A stretch of DNA of 64,000 bases, taken from contig NMRA01000182.1 of the NCBI GenBank assembly GCA_002633005.1, forward strand, positions 321,077-385,076, given 5' to 3'. This DNA comes from Phoronis australis. Lineage: Eukaryota; Phoronida; Phoronidae. Positions 47,536 through 59,479 of the stretch are shown here, piece after piece (the first letter of the stretch is position 1; each line of letters opens with the position of its first letter). The position numbers and the translations under genes were made by a program. The notes beneath the pieces were generated by a model that saw nothing but the letters and a program-made list of their open reading frames with translations, was not told where the DNA came from and made no database searches.

Positions 47536-47659
47536 TTTCTTTCAAATTCAGCAAGTCAACGTCTGGAAGACGGTGCTGCATCAAGTAATCGCCTGGATAT
47601 ATACAAGACGAGATTTGACAAGTAGGCAACAGTGGCAGTCACAGCATTGGTATAAAAGG
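47536..47659 (+). promoter_or_regulatory. candidate 5' UTR exon of the D-serine dehydratase gene
   Basis: Coding exon 1 begins after an acceptor (tttgttttcag at 48043), so an upstream untranslated exon is needed. The best donor nearby is tataaaag|gtgagtt at 47659/47660. The exon start is not defined. This is an inference from splice signals only. Confidence 0.3.
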
Positions 47660-48090
47660 TGAGTTAAGCCATTGATAAATGTATCAAGAGTTTGCAAACA
47701 TTTTACACTTTATGTAATCTCACTTCACAGAGAAACCTGGTAGTGAAGGGAATTTAGTCCTGGTGATGTGGTGGTGCACCAGGAGACACGTTGAGAGTTT
47801 GTTCCACGTACCTCACAGAAGGGCAGAGGTCTGAAAACAAAACATTGCAACATTCTACCTTCAGTGTTTGTTCTCCTTCTGCCATTTGTTGGCATCTGAC
47901 AGATTATATTATGTAATAAATAGCAGATTGGACTTGTGGGTGCTTCAAAAATATTCAGACTTTTTTGTTATACAGTAGTAGATAGTAATTGTTGAAATTG
48001 TTAATTGAAATATGCTTTAAAAATGTGGTTCTTTTGTTTTCAGAAATTAACAACTGCCTCTTTTCTAGACCAGGTCTGCGAGAAGCTATC

Positions 48091-51000
48091 ATGATGTCAT
48101 CTGTGCAGACAGAAAGTTGTAGATTGGTTCCATCTCCATGCCAAGTTGGTGATAGTGTAGAAGACTTGATCACACCCATATTAGTTGTTGACCTTCCTAA
48201 ATTGGAGAGAAACCTGACGAAGCTTCCTGAACTTCTCAAGAAGTACCCATCTGTTGTGGCCAGAGTGCATACTAAGGCTCACAAAACACCTGCTCTAGCC
48301 AAGATGCAGGTACTGTGAATGTGCGAGGGAAATCAATCTCAAATTGGTAACAGGGTTATTGGAAGTGACCAACTAGGAGGAATATTTTCAATATAGGCCT
48401 GTTAAACTCTGTTAATTTTCTCTACGCGGATTAGAATGTATTTTAAATTTGTGTTTCAACCACCATCTCCTACAGCTACATGATGTCTAAAAATAGGTCA
48501 AAGGTCAGACTTTTCCACAGTCTCCATGTTAACTAAAGAAGGCAATAGTCACTCATAGGGATCCTGGATTTTAAGAACCAGTTTGCTGCCCGTTATTCAG
48601 TGAAAAAACTGGTTCTCAAAATGCTGGACCACTGTAACAATTGCCCTAAAGACTGTTAAACTCCAATTGGTTGTTGCCAAATTTCTCATGTCCGTCTATG
48701 CTGCTGACACATCTTAGCACTTTTAGAAATTATGCTTGAAGTTTTACTTTGTTCTCTGGCACAATGAGATTTAAGCTTGCATGTATCATTTAGCCACAGC
48801 TCTGTAACAAACAGAATCGAGTGAGGTTTCGTTCCTATGGTACAGGTTGCTGTCACGCCGTCTAGCATTTAGGCAGAGAACCAGTCAGATAAAAACAACT
48901 TCAGAACATTATATCTCGGGTTTGGATAATCGAATTTATATGAAACTCTCTTGCTTCTTCGTCAGGAGTGTAGAAATAAGCCCGAGTTTTGAAAGGTTGA
49001 GAACAATTTATTATTACATGGTGTAAACCGAAAAGAAACTTTCACTACCGTAATACTTAGTCGCTATGAAATGACAGGAATTATTTTTAAGTTTTTCCAC
49101 ATTTATGTCAGAGACTATCAAAAATTGGACTTTTGTGATTTTCTTGAAAAAACAAAAATTGCATAAAACGAACATGAGGTCATTATTTAAAAAGCTTTAA
49201 CATTTTTTTTTTTGAGATTTTATCTTTGAACATTTATATTAAATGAAATTTGGTGTTGTTGCTTAGACCGGTGGTGGTCATGTGGCCCAATGGTAAAGAG
49301 TAAAAAAATTCCACAAGATTTCGACTTTCAGAAAACATACAATTTTAATGAAATCAGTTTTTGGCCATAGGAAGATTAAGAAACGCTGCACAAATAAAAA
49401 AGTTCATGTTCATTCAATGTTGAATGAACATGAACTCTTTTATCTGTGCGGCGATCATCCGTTTTTCAATCATCCAATTTTAATTTGTTAAAATGTAGGG
49501 TTTTGTGGTTGTTTGTCTAAATACACTGTCTGGCTTGTCAATAATTCCATGCATAACCTTAATGCAGAACATGGTTGACTTTAGTTGCAGCGTGGCTCAA
49601 ATGGAATATGCTGTCAGATTCTGTCAGAAGCCGAGATGATGGTGAAGGAAGGAATATCAGATATCTTCATACCAAATCAGGTTCAGTTTTCACTGCTATC
49701 ACTCCATAGGCTAGTTTTCATGTGAGCTTAAATTTAAGAAAACTGCTTTGCTTATCAAGTCGAGACATTTTTTCTTGAAGTGGTCTCTTTGTATATTCAA
49801 TACCTGCCAAAATTGATCTGAGAGAATGACCAGAATCCCCCATCATGACGGCTGAGCACAGCTGGAGTTCACCGTTAGGGTAGTTGGTATGAACCTTCAT
49901 GACAGTGTTTTGTCCGATTACTTTTGGTGGGTACTGTAATGGAATTATTGAATTTATTGATTGCAGAAAGAACCATGAATAAGTACGGTAAATGATTATA
50001 ATGATCTTTCACATGGAATTACGAGTAGGTTTTACGTTTTTAACTACAAAAAGTCTATAGAAAACAATATTTACAGAATAACCACAAAAAGCATAGAGAG
50101 AACAAGACTTACAAATTACCGGTAACTGTCAAAAGATAGTGCTGTGTTACAAAGCTACACTACACCACATTCATCGTTTTGAGTCGTATTTTCTTGCCGT
50201 GTCAGGTTGTTGGCGCTAGCAAAGTTAAGAGATTGGCTCAACTGGCCAGCCAGCCTCAAGTTAAGATATCTGTGTGTGTTGACAATGTGGATAATGCGCG
50301 ACAGATCAGTGCTGAGGCTGTGCAGTGTAATGCTACGTTGGACCTTGTTGTGGAAGTTAATGTGGGTCAAAATAGGTTAGTTGCTTGTTTGCATAACAGA
50401 GACAGATGGACCTTCTGTTGATGTAGTGTGTGACTGTTCTCTCAGCTACTTGCTGTCGCTTTATGATTTCCAGCATAAGACAAGGTTGTTCAGTCAAGTG
50501 TTTAAACCACTAGGTATGTTATCAGGTTGTGGGTTCAATTCCTTGGTCTGGAATCTAATATCCAAACTCAAAATTATTATGAATGTCAATGATCCTTAGA
50601 TTCGAGCTACAAACTACAGTTCAGACTCAAACTTATAATATTTGGTGTAAGGGTCACCAAGTGCATACTAGTATTACATTAAAATCTCATTAATTTAGGA
50701 CACACTGTGGCATTTTTCATTATTTACACAAAAGATGTGTAGCATCAGATCAATGTTTTTGTGATGTTCAAGGTCTGTACCATGGCATCCATCAGACAAT
50801 ATTATGGGAATTCACTACATTGTTGTAACCCTTAAAGAATAAAACATGGTAATTATTTTTGTTTGGAATTGGTATCCGTCCATTTTAACCTCAACATACT
50901 GGAGCACAAAGTAACAGACACTCATCTTAAGTTCGTAATAAATTATAACAGAAGATATCAAAAATAATTTGGATTTCGATTTCGGAGATTATTCCCTTGG

Positions 51001-54000
51001 TCCCTGGATTTACTTGCTTTAATTTTCTTTGTTTAATGTGAAATCACTCATTCTTTACAGAGGACTAGCATTTGCTTATTAACAATTGAGTGGCTGTCTG
51101 TAATCTTTGCACTGTAATTCTTGGCAAATGTTCTGCTTAAAACGGCCAGTAGTTACTACACAGTGTCCAAATGTTGTTCATTCCCTGCTTGTAGATGTGG
51201 TGTTGAACCAGGCTCTCCTGTGGTCAGCCTGGCTAAGGAGATTGTCCAATTACCTGGTGTAATCTTCAAGGGCATTCATTGTTACCATGGTAGTAATCAA
51301 CATGTAAGAACTGCAGAGGGGCGGAAAAAGAATGTTGATGGTGTCGTCGTAAAAGTAAAGAATTCTTTAAAGGTACGTTCTTTTTTTTGCCATTATAATT
51401 CTTGTGCAGAGATGTTTTCCTTGACTCAGCTGTGAACTAATTTGTAGGTTGTATTATATGCACCACTGAATGCCTTACCAAGGAAAATGCCCCCTTTCAA
51501 GTTCATCTGAATCATTAGGCAAAACGAATGAATCAATTTCTAGAATTTATCCGTTGTGTGTCTCAGGTGCACCTGTCCTCTACATTCCAGCAATTTGGGT
51601 GTATTGGACGTATTAGCTATGATCTCTAATTTTTCAATTCAAATGTCTTGGGAAATAACTAGAACAATTATCATGGTAATTTATAAATAGGAACATTTAC
51701 TTTAAAGTAAAAATTTTCTTTCTGTCAAATCGAATGCTCATTCGATAGTCAGGTATAACCACTTTATCTCATCCTCAGGCTTTGTCTGATGCCGGACTCG
51801 AGTGCTCCTATGTCACAGGTGGTGGTACTGGATCTTTCCAGTACGAGGCCGCCAGCGGAGTATTCACTGAAGTCCAGCCGGGTTCCTACGTGGTAATGGA
51901 CGCTGACTATGGCAGAAACTTGAGTGAGGACGGCTCGTTGTTTTCCGACTTTGAACAGAGCTTGTACATCATCACAACAGTACAGAGTGTCAGCGTTAGT
52001 TGAGCACAATTTTGGCAGTATATGTTTTAAAAATAGAATGTCTTATTCCGGTCCATTTGGAACTACACGACTTTAAATGAAGTTGCTCCTTATATGAATT
52101 TAGGCACAGCGTATACACTTAAAGTTATGTAGGATTAAAGTATCTTAGAAAAATTCCAATTTTAGCTAACTTCAGAACATCGTATCTCAGAAATTGGTTG
52201 ATCGGATTCCTATGAAACTTTCAGATACTAATCTTAGTGCACTGTTTAAAAAATGAAGTTAGGAATTTTAAAATGCTCCAATTATGTATAAGGTTCTATC
52301 AAAAATAGACTTTTATGATATTCATGAATAAAGCTGCATATAGCAAAGACGAATGATATTTTAGAAAAAAAGTAACAGCATTTTTGATGATTTCTCATCT
52401 TTAACAGGCTTTCTACTTTCAGAAAATATATACTTTTGTTGAGTTATAATCTATACTTTTCTAGATGTGTTCCTAAATTCACAGGCTTATCAATAAGACC
52501 ATACATAATCTCAAAGCGAAACATTTGAGCAAAACCAAGGCCCAAGTGTTTTCAATTCAGCATTTAAAAATTAATTGAAAAGTACTAAGAATGGAAAAAA
52601 CACAAAAACATCCAATTTAAGGCACATACCAGTGCGGAGAATATTCACCTGCATTTGCAAGTGAAGATTGTGGAAAAATTCTTCAATTTGGGGAAAAAAG
52701 TACTAAAATTGCCACTTCTTTATTTTTAAAAAGCTTATCACATCCTTAGAAAATAGGCTCAAAATTTAGCCAAATGTTGCTTGACTGCAGTTATACCATA
52801 CTAACCATACTAAAAACAAACTAAATTTTCTTGAAAACTTACTTTTGTAGAGAAAATTGACGTAATAAAATTTCTATCATCTGCCATACTGTGTACCAAA
52901 CTGAAGAGTTTGTACTGAAGGTGCATGCTGCTATTTGCAGAAATTAGCCAGTTGTAAAAATGCATTAGTTTACATATAGGCCCATATACCTAAATCCGCA
53001 GTTTAGCTTTGTCTTGGAAATGAGAAATTCTATTATTAAAGAGGTCTGTTACCATTTTCTGATTTTATCAAAAACCAGTTTTGAAGCTGCATTGCATATT
53101 TATTTAAAAGTTCCGCTTGTCAAGACGACAGAATATATAAATAATTTAGTTGAAGGAGAAAATATGAAATGCAGGTTATATACAAACGTAAGTATCATGT
53201 TTATATCTTAAATCAGTGGGACATTTGTCACCAATGTCGCTATTAAGTTCTATCCATTACCAAATGGGCAATAGTCAGATATATCATCCTTCATTTTGAG
53301 AACCAGTTTGATGCCCGTTACTCAGTGGATAATACTGGTTCTCAAAATGCAGCCACGTTATATCCAACTAATACCCTGAAATGTATGTGTAGCTTTTATA
53401 CACACTTTATTTTTTCTTCAAGGCTGAAGGAAACAGGGCTGTGGTAGATTGTGGTCTGAAGGGAGTCAGTCTAGACTCTGGTGTCCCACTGGTGTGTACA
53501 CTTTTACTATTTGAATGTAGAGTAACAAGAGTATTCCCCTTTGTAATTATTCACTCAGTATACCATGTCATCCTGGACCCTGCTGCTTATAAGTGGTATG
53601 CTGGATATCAGTAATTGCATCACGTGATCAGGGACCGCATTGCCATTGTTTTTGATGTCACGGATCAAAAAACTTTCAGTAGATAAGATGTTGAGCCTTG
53701 CTCTCACAAAACTTCACACTGTCACCTTGCATAGCACCAACTTCAAAACCTCTTGTATTTGTATGGAAGATATCATGGACTTTTTTGTCCCTGCCAATTA
53801 TTCTAGAAGCTCCTCATTTTTCATCAAAGTCTTACCTACGGACTAAGTCAAATTCACAAATTGTTTCTTGGTACAACTTTTCAGAACTGTCTGGTATCAT
53901 TTTTCCAAACCACTGAATCTAGTTTGCAATGAACTGAATCTGTGTCTTAAACTCTGAAGTTAAATTTGAAATCAAACTACTATACAAACGGCATCATGTG

Positions 54001-56801
54001 ATTCAGTGAACTTGTTCCACATCGCTTCCAAGCCTGTTGGTCGAAAACTCAAAAGTGCCGCAGTTGAGAAGGAAAAGGGTCACGATTCATGTACCAAGAC
54101 ATTATGCGCCAACTACGTAGCTCTATGATTGAATTTGTGTATTATGCTGTCTGCCCCATCATGAAACTGAAAACAGTATTAGTCTCGTCAGAAACTCAAT
54201 TTCCCAGTCTAGATAAGCTGAACATTGCCTAAAAATAGTTTACGGTTTTCTAATGCTAGGCATGTTAGTTGATTTCAGTCCTGACTTGCCCATTTGTCAG
54301 TTAGATTTGTGGTTTGGAAAGTTGGTTGTAAGCACATTGCTTTTTTGAAAGTTGGTATGTTATAGTAGAAACTATTAAAAGACTTGTTGCGTGGACAAGA
54401 TTTGTTGATACTAGCACTCTTACTTTCGTGTCAGGTTGATGGTCACTCCGACATAACATTCACGAACGGTGGAGACGAACATGGAATTTTGGATAAAGCT
54501 GCAGATTTCAAGGTTTGTTGTTCACAATATGTTTTTCTGAGCTGTTGCATTTACTTACCATTAATGATTAGACTAAACCTGCTTAAGCGTCAAACAATTA
54601 CTTGTCAAGTTCCTCTTTGACTACTGTACGGGTGTAACATTTGCAGTGCCCCTTGGTGGCAATTTTATTTTTTTCTGTTTTCCTCTGTATCTTTGGGATT
54701 CCTTGATGGATTTTTATGAAATTTGCCAAATAGGTTTTTAAAATAATAAAGCGATGACACCTTTTGAGTTTCCGATGGATTTGATGTAATGCACTCCTCC
54801 TAGTGGCCGTTTTTTATGTCTGTTTTAGGTGTCTATCTTTCTATCATCCAAACCAGAATCAATATGAAAATTGGTAAATGTGCTCCTACGGGAAACAGCA
54901 TCATTGACAATTTTTGCCCAGTTTTGAATACTGTGATACCTTCTAGTGGCAGTTTGATATTTTTTCATCTCCAGCTGTTTTTCCATGCTGGATCTTTGTG
55001 AAATTTGGCAAAGGTATTTTTATGAACGAGACAACAGATGACAACTTTCGGACGTATTTGACAATTACTGTGCCCCAAATGCCAGTTTTATTTTTTACGA
55101 TCCTGGCAGGTATGTTCCTATTAAGAAGAGCATTGCTCTCTTGCTATGCACCCCCTAGAGGCTATTTTAAATTTCATAGCATCGCACCATTTTGTGGGTA
55201 TGCTTAAATAGCAATCATCCTTGGTATGTGCGCATGGTGGGTGCATATCAACGCTCCGTATTGCTCTTGTTTTTGACTTGATGTTGATTTTAAAAGGTGA
55301 GGTGCCAACACTTTTTGTAAATTCTGATGATAGCAGCTACCCATTGTGGTAAAATTATTGTCTCCTTGTTTCTAAATTCTTACACGACACTGATAAACAC
55401 CCCTAGAAATTCTCTCTTCGCAGTACAGTGTGGGCAAAAATCAACATTTTGCATTGCTCTTGTTATGATTAGTCCTATAGAGAATTTTCAACATAATGAA
55501 AGATTATGCATACGGCTGTCATATTGTGTTCTACATCAAATACTGTGAATCATAGATATTTAAGTTAATCAATGTAGGTGTGTGTAAACATTGTGCCATA
55601 ATTGGAGATAACATAATTATTACTGAAAAGTTGTGGGGAAATTCACACTTTGCCTCCATGATGATACATCTGCTACTAGTCTACAGCAGGTGACAACACA
55701 ACCCTCAATTCAGTGTTGTGTTTTGAAGTTTGAAATGAGAGTGGGTGTGCATATCCTCGGTTCAAAATTTGTTTCATTATGATTTTGTATTTTTGTGAGG
55801 AATTGTGGAACAAGTTTTAGAATATGGTATCACTATATGTGGCTGGAGGTCACATGTTGTGATCAAGCATCTTAGTCTGAGGCTGTGTTCTGTGAACTCA
55901 AGAAACTTGGAAAAACAATAGATCATGCAAGTCGCCATGCATTACAAGCCAAGCACGTGGTTACACTTAATTTTATTGCTAGTGTCCTGGGTCTATGGAA
56001 CACATCCCAGGCCTGTTCAATCTTAAATTATTGAATCGCAAACATGTAATCTCTCTTTAAAGTTAATGGATAGTTTCTTTGGCAATTCAACTTGCAAAAT
56101 TTCACTAGTAAAACATCTAAATCCAATCACTAAATGTTTTGGTTTACAGTTGCTATGATAATAATTTCAGAATTTGTTTGAATGTTTACTGTTGAAAATA
56201 TTAGTTATCAATTTTTAGTTGGGTATTTTTGGTAGTGGGAGTGGTCGGAACCACACAGGGCGAATTCTCTTCAACTTTTCACAAAAAGAATAACCATCAT
56301 TGTTTTTTTGTAACAAAATTGAATTTTTTCAAGAGATGGTTTCCTATTTGAAGTATTAACATTTCCCTGTTGATTTATCAAAGCTCAACCATACTATTGG
56401 TGGAGAGTCAAATTTTTATCATTCATTTTATTTTTATTGAGAAATTTGGGCTTGTTCACCACCATATTGTTGGATAAATTTACATAACTTATTGTCAGTA
56501 ATTAAAATGTATTGTCAAAGTAATCTTATTTTTAACTGAAGCTTGTGTTTACTTAACAGTTAACAGTTGTCTGAGAATAGAATACTACATGCTTTTAAAC
56601 TTGTATTGTTGCTAGAGAGTAATGTTTCATGTCAGCTTTCTGATAATACCTGTGTTTGTATTTGAACAGGTCGGTGATAGAGTTCGCCTGATACCCGGAC
56701 ACTGTGACCCAACTATCAACATGTATGATTGGATTGTCGGCATCAGGGACAATGTCGTAGAAACAGTCTGGCAGGTTGCTGGGCGAGGGCCAGGAGTTTA
56801 G
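48091..56801 (+). CDS. DSD: D-serine dehydratase (fold-type III PLP enzyme, zinc-dependent)
   Basis: Eight coding exons: 48091-48309, 49585-49680, 50206-50375, 51195-51372, 51779-51994, 53423-53491, 54435-54512 and 56670-56801. All phases agree and the product is 385 residues (chicken enzyme about 376). The alanine-racemase-like N-terminal barrel shows TPILVVDLPKLERN, then RVHTKAHKTPALAKMQ, which supplies the PLP lysine. Next come GICCQILSEAEMM and IFIPNQ, VEVNVGQNRCGVEPG, GIHCYHGSNQH and VTGGGTGSF. The C-terminal domain has NGGDEHGIL and PGHCDPTINMYDW, where His and Cys bind the catalytic zinc. Known reaction: D-serine to pyruvate + ammonia; relatives act on D-threonine or 3-hydroxyaspartate, so the substrate is inferred. 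An upstream in-frame ATG at 47989 lies before the acceptor and is rejected. Poly(A) signal AATAAA at 57126-57131. Confidence 0.94.
48541..48646. mobile_element. 106-bp hairpin MITE in DSD intron 1
   Basis: It starts ggcaatagtcac and ends gtaacaattgccc (inverted). The inner arms taagaaccagttt and actggttctcaaaat also pair, so nearly the whole element folds on itself. It has the same structure as 53266-53376. Confidence 0.6.
48890..49565. repeat. diverged dispersed repeat in DSD intron 1
   Basis: It shares acttcagaacat..tatctc, tatgaaact.tc, tatcaaaaat.gacttt.tgat, actttcagaaaa and cttgtcaata words, in the same order, with 52160-52525 in intron 5. These are two old copies of one element. This copy also holds the palindrome at 49384-49453. 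Confidence 0.5.
49384..49453. repeat. near-perfect 70-base palindrome (hairpin) in DSD intron 1
   Basis: The inner arms gttcatgttcattcaa (49402-49417) and ttgaatgaacatgaac (49420-49435) pair perfectly around two bases. The outer 18 bases pair at about 15 positions (cgctgcacaaataaaaaa against tcttttatctgtgcggcg). Transcribed, it would form a stem of about 34 base pairs with almost no loop. Confidence 0.85.
52160..52525. repeat. diverged dispersed repeat in DSD intron 5
   Basis: Second, shorter copy of the repeat at 48890-49565, without the palindrome. Confidence 0.5.
53266..53376. mobile_element. 111-bp hairpin MITE in DSD intron 5
   Basis: The ends gggcaatagtcagatata and tatatccaactaataccc are inverted. 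The inner arms cattttgagaaccagt and actggttctcaaaatg are perfect 16-base complements. Same family as 48541-48646 (shared gaaccagttt(g)(a/c)tgcccgtta core). Confidence 0.65.
54630..55270. repeat. copy of the composite CTCF-motif repeat in DSD intron 7
   Basis: Modules in order: agtgccccttggtggcaatttt, tttccctctgtatctt-like, gatttttatgaaatttgcca, ctcctcctagtggccgtttt, gaaatttggcaaaggtattt, tgcaccccctagaggctatt, and the end catggtgggtgcatatcaacgctc..gctcttgt. A separate end fragment lies at about 55385-55470. Confidence 0.6.
54643..54661 (-). promoter_or_regulatory. CTCF-like core motif in repeat
   Basis: The minus strand reads TGCCACCAAGGGGCACTGC, close to the CTCF core CCACCAGGGGGC with one change. 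Confidence 0.35.
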
Positions 56802-59470
56802 TTCCTGTCATGCATGAATTGTGGCAGTAGTATTGGTGTCATAGGTCACTGCTGTGATCACAGCCGTGTTTAGGGATAAAAGAAATCCTATATGAAATGA
56901 TTTGTGGAATGTGTCTGTCTCAAAACTTGCAATGATGCCGATTATGTGAGGATATTCACTTTGTGACCTGTGCCTAGTGAAGGAAGGGGCGCTGTCCAGT
57001 GAAGTGAGGCGCACCCTTTTTGTTACTGAATGGTTTGAGAACGTTGGTCATTTTCATGAAAAGTGACTTAAAACTTTTAAAGTCAGAAATTTGGTCTATG
57101 CTTCACACAGCTATTTCTCAAAAAGAATAAAATTTCATGTGTGGAAGTCTTTGAGAAATTACCTAAAACTGCTGCTTGCAGAGAAATTTCTATTAATTAT
57201 TTATAGACTGTGATGCGCCCAAAATTTCTTGGCTGTGTCTTTTTTCAGCAATTGTGAAGTGGGTGCTTCTTAAATCTCACGTCACTTTCATGAAACAGAA
57301 TCTTAATTGCTGTTCATACTAGTATAGGGGTGTTCTTGAAACAACGGTCCCATGTGACTACCCGAGAGCATGTAATTTTGAATGCAGGATGGTTGCTTCA
57401 CTCACACCATGTAATGAATTTCTAGGTCTTCATTGTACTGCAAAGCTCTCCTGTTTGAGACAGTCTCGTGAATCACATTTTGAAATGGGCTATACTGTTT
57501 TTCATCTATCTCTTCTAATACTGGACACTGCCTTGTGTATGAAAATTCTGAAAATAGACTTGGCAGTTCATAAAATTCGCCCAAACATTCTCATTTGTCC
57601 CATAGTGTCTAGCATTGAGGTGAGTGACCATTGATTGGAATTCTTGAATTTTATACAACCAATATTGCCTATTTCTAAAGCTTAGTACGTGCTCGATCTT
57701 GGGTAAATAAGTAATTTTTTGTCTGTCTGACTCTCTTCTGTGAACGCACATATTGTTTTGCATGGCGCTCTGTCAATTTACTTGCTCCACTGGGTACATT
57801 GCATCATGGGTAATTTTTGTTAGTTGTATTCTGGCTGCATGCGATTAAGATTGTATTGTTGGGCTGAATACTTATGAAGTTAGTTATCTATTCAGAACCT
57901 CTCATAGTAAGTGCGTTATTAAGACTGTCTTTTGCTGTTAAAAATGGTTTACAAATTTATTTCAGAAATTTTCCATGAAAGGCAGTTCAAATTAGTCCCA
58001 AGTATATTATTAAATTAAATGCATATTTGCCTGGTTTTGGGTGTCATATTGTGTATTTAACTTTATGTGGGACTTGGTGTCAGTTATCTGGTGAGAAATG
58101 TGTGCCAAAGTTATGCTGGTCCATGTCTGTTGAATATGAGGGTGTCAATCAAAAACTCTGTTTTGCATGTGTTTCTGTCATGATATGTGTAGATATAAAA
58201 TTTTGAATTGATACTCTCAACGCTGGTTCTGTTCTATCAATCATTTCTGGTAGAAAAGGATTGTTTGGCTTCTTGGTTGCTGCACAGTTGCTTTTGCATT
58301 TTGGCTACATGTATGAAACACACTGGTGTTAGCTTGTGATGCAGATCTATAGGTGATACAGTTTTTTGAAAAAGGTATGGTGACATGGTTTTGCCTGGGG
58401 CATTTTATCATAAATTGAACAATTTGGTCACAAATTAATTGACTCAAGTGATGTAACAATATTTCAGGTGTTTATTTTGATATTTTTAAAAACTAGTAAT
58501 TGGCCTATAATTGCATGTCTTCTTCCAAGTGCACTGTTTACAGTTGTACCTTGGGAAACAGATTCCCAACGTTGCCATATTTTTAGGACCCTCACGTCTT
58601 GCCAAAGAACAATCGACTAGTAAAAATTCTTTGGTTTGGGACAGTGAAATTAGTTACTTTGCTCAATGTAGGCTGTCAATAGTGTTCGTGATCTGATAGA
58701 CGACAAAAATTAGCTCCATTATTTCTTGAAACAATGGCAAGTTAGGAAAATGTGGAAAGAATCCGACTGAAATCGATACCCAGCAACCTTAATTATCTAT
58801 TTTTATTGCATCTCAAAATTGAAGATTTTTCCTAAAAGCGACTGCTAATACAAGTGTTCAAGTGGTGAAGTTTCACTTAGACCACTTAATGTCATAAATT
58901 TAATCTCTCCTTATTCCTTATTTGCATGATTGACAAGGGATTTCTGGATTTTCAACAAACTGACAGTTGGTTATTCTTCGAGACCATGCTTGACGTATGG
59001 AGTGGCAGTACATGACAAGCCAACTTTAGTTATTATCCTGGTTTCAAGCAATAACGAACTGTCTGTTGTTTTTGAACCTCTTAAATCGTCTCCAATTTGA
59101 CTGAAGGTTTTGTAGGACCTTGTTGACAAGTCTATGAAATTAGCCAAATACATGTATCCGCAGTAACATAGAATTTTTAAGACTGACGAAATTGTATATT
59201 TTTTAAAGATACAAGGTTTGTTAATTTGATTTTAATACGTTTATTGTATTCACAGCGCCATGAAATTACAGTGATAAGCATGTGTTGCTGGGTATAAATA
59301 CACAAGCGTATTTTATAACAAGGTTCACGTCCCATTCAAATTAGAATCGTATATAGCCAGATGAATATTTATCACATTATGAGACAAAAAGTCCTTGTGA
59401 ATGGTGGGAGAATGCATTATGAATACAAATATACTTTTAGAATCTAACAAATCACAAATACATACAATGT
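56802..59470. other. DSD 3' UTR and intergenic DNA
   Basis: AATAAA at 57126-57131 probably ends the DSD transcript (3' UTR about 340 bases). Beyond it I see no repeat array, RNA gene or recognisable coding exon. Confidence 0.5.
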
Positions 59471-59479
59471 CCTTGGCAT

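Noticed and set aside
58241-58459. Minus-strand small frame as a possible exon
   Set aside because: No splice sites or family resemblance support it.
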